Source of the DNA: Nitrososphaera_A sp036522495
Lineage (GTDB): Archaea; Thermoproteota; Nitrososphaeria; Nitrososphaerales; Nitrososphaeraceae
Assembly (NCBI GenBank): GCA_036522495.1
Contig: DATDFS010000249.1
Location: 1-5,869, forward strand
Direction of reading: 5' to 3'
DNA length: 5,869 nucleotides
This document shows positions 5,251 through 5,869 of this stretch, in pieces. The notes beneath the pieces are model-generated. The model was not told the origin of the DNA and made no database searches. It worked only from the letters and a program-made list of their open reading frames with translations. Numbering within the stretch: position 1 is the stretch's first letter; the number at the start of each line of letters is the position of its first letter. Made by a program: the position numbers and the translations under genes.

Positions 5251-5258
5251 GGTGAGGT
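5251..5258 (+). promoter_or_regulatory. Shine-Dalgarno deciding a TTG start
   Basis: GGTGAGGT ends seven bases before TTG 5266. No in-frame ATG or GTG lies nearby, and the ATG at 5270 is out of frame, so this site places the nitroreductase start at TTG. Confidence 0.6.
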
Positions 5259-5265
5259 AACAAAC

Positions 5266-5869
5266 TTGGATGAAGAAACACCACCTACAATAATAATAAC
5301 TAAAACTGCAAAAGCAGACTATCCTATACATGAGCTCATCGCAAAAAGATGGAGTGCAAGAGCGTTTTCTACCAGACCTGTAGAAAAATCAAAGTTGTTG
5401 TCGATCTTAGAGGCAGCAAGGTGGGCCCCCTCTTCGCGTAATGAACAGCCATGGAGATATATCATATTTACAAATGATAACCCTGAAAAGCTAAAGAACG
5501 CACGATCGGTTTTAAAAGATATCAACAATTATGCCAAGAGAGCACCAATTCTAATCTGTGCAATAACAAAGAAAACCTATTCTGATAATGGAAATTACAA
5601 TAGACTTCACTTTCATGATTTGGGAGCAGCTAATGAGAATATGTTTCTTGAGTCATTCAACCAGGGTCTAATCATGCATGAAATGGGAGGCTTCCATGTT
5701 CAGAGAGCTAGAGAAGTCTTCAATATACCTGAAGACTTTGAAGTCGGCATTATGATAGCGATAGGATATCAGGACACACATGATATATTACCAGAAAGTT
5801 TAAGACAAAAGGCCTGTATACCCAGAGAAAGAAAATTGCTATCGGAAATTGCATTTCTCGAAGAGTTAG
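5266..5869 (+). CDS. Nitroreductase-family FMN oxidoreductase (3' end cut by the window)
   Basis: 201 residues are present and the frame is still open at the right edge. The family is about 200-215 residues long, so only the last few are missing. The fold binds FMN and uses NAD(P)H to reduce nitro-compounds, quinones or other electrophiles, usually as a homodimer; the physiological substrate is unknown. The N-terminal RWSARAF (28-34) is the R-x-S-x-R FMN-phosphate motif. AARWAPSSRNEQPWRYI (50-66) is the second flavin-contact segment. LGAANENMFLESFNQGL (119-135) is the dimer helix, followed by IMHEMGGF (136-143), the VGIMIAIGY strand (160-168) and PRERKLLSEIAF (186-197), typical of the C-terminal end. 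The start is TTG 5266, chosen for the strong Shine-Dalgarno. A leading acidic and Thr/Ile-rich stretch of about 18 residues precedes the domain. A palindrome upstream suggests regulated expression. Confidence 0.9.
   Translation, partial: MDEETPPTIIITKTAKADYPIHELIAKRWSARAFSTRPVEKSKLLSILEAARWAPSSRNEQPWRYIIFTNDNPEKLKNARSVLKDINNYAKRAPILICAITKKTYSDNGNYNRLHFHDLGAANENMFLESFNQGLIMHEMGGFHVQRAREVFNIPEDFEVGIMIAIGYQDTHDILPESLRQKACIPRERKLLSEIAFLEEL

Noticed and set aside
5319..5528. 69-codon minus-strand frame opposite the nitroreductase
   Set aside because: Antisense to the conserved FMN-binding segments of the nitroreductase.

Overview
The window is AT-rich archaeal DNA, most likely from an ammonia-oxidising thaumarchaeon (Nitrososphaerota). 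A low-GC, sparsely coding soil lineage such as Nitrosocosmicus fits best. This rests on three things. The proteins look archaeal: a WtpA-type oxyanion-binding protein, a short stand-alone LeuD, a PAC2-family protein ending in YIS and a Gly-rich Hsp20. Promoters have archaeal TATA boxes about 26-30 bp before start codons with almost no leader. Genes are separated by long gene-poor gaps. The lineage is an inference from recalled family features, not from a search.

Layout, left to right. Positions 2-262 (+) are the C-terminal end of a molybdate/tungstate ABC-transporter binding protein cut by the window edge. Positions 443-653 (+) look like a frameshifted remnant of a small one-helix membrane protein. 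Positions 739-1257 (-) are an intact 3-isopropylmalate dehydratase small subunit gene (leuD). Directly upstream of it (1260-1409, -) is what appears to be the broken 3' end of leuC, so only half of the usual leuCD pair survives here. About 550 bp without a recognisable gene follow. Positions 1974-2615 (+) encode an Hsp20 small heat-shock protein. A small putative secreted two-cysteine protein lies convergent to it at 2658-2888 (-). A further gap of about 570 bp holds two tiny hydrophobic open frames. Positions 3458-4258 (+) encode a PAC2-family (proteasome-assembly-chaperone-like) protein. Convergent to it at 4485-4820 (-) is a luciferase-domain/DUF5519-like protein of unknown role, and the gap between them carries three mutually complementary hairpin arms. 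Positions 5266-5869 (+) are a nitroreductase-family gene cut by the right edge, preceded by a perfect 15-bp palindrome.

The genes do not form one pathway. Each appears to have its own promoter, and the contents are housekeeping or stress genes: metal-oxyanion uptake, leucine synthesis, protein quality control and a flavin oxidoreductase. I see no mobile element, CRISPR array, rRNA, tRNA or multi-gene novel system. The best leads are the decayed leuC beside an intact leuD, the frameshifted membrane protein, the palindrome before the nitroreductase and the alternating hairpins at 4328-4359.
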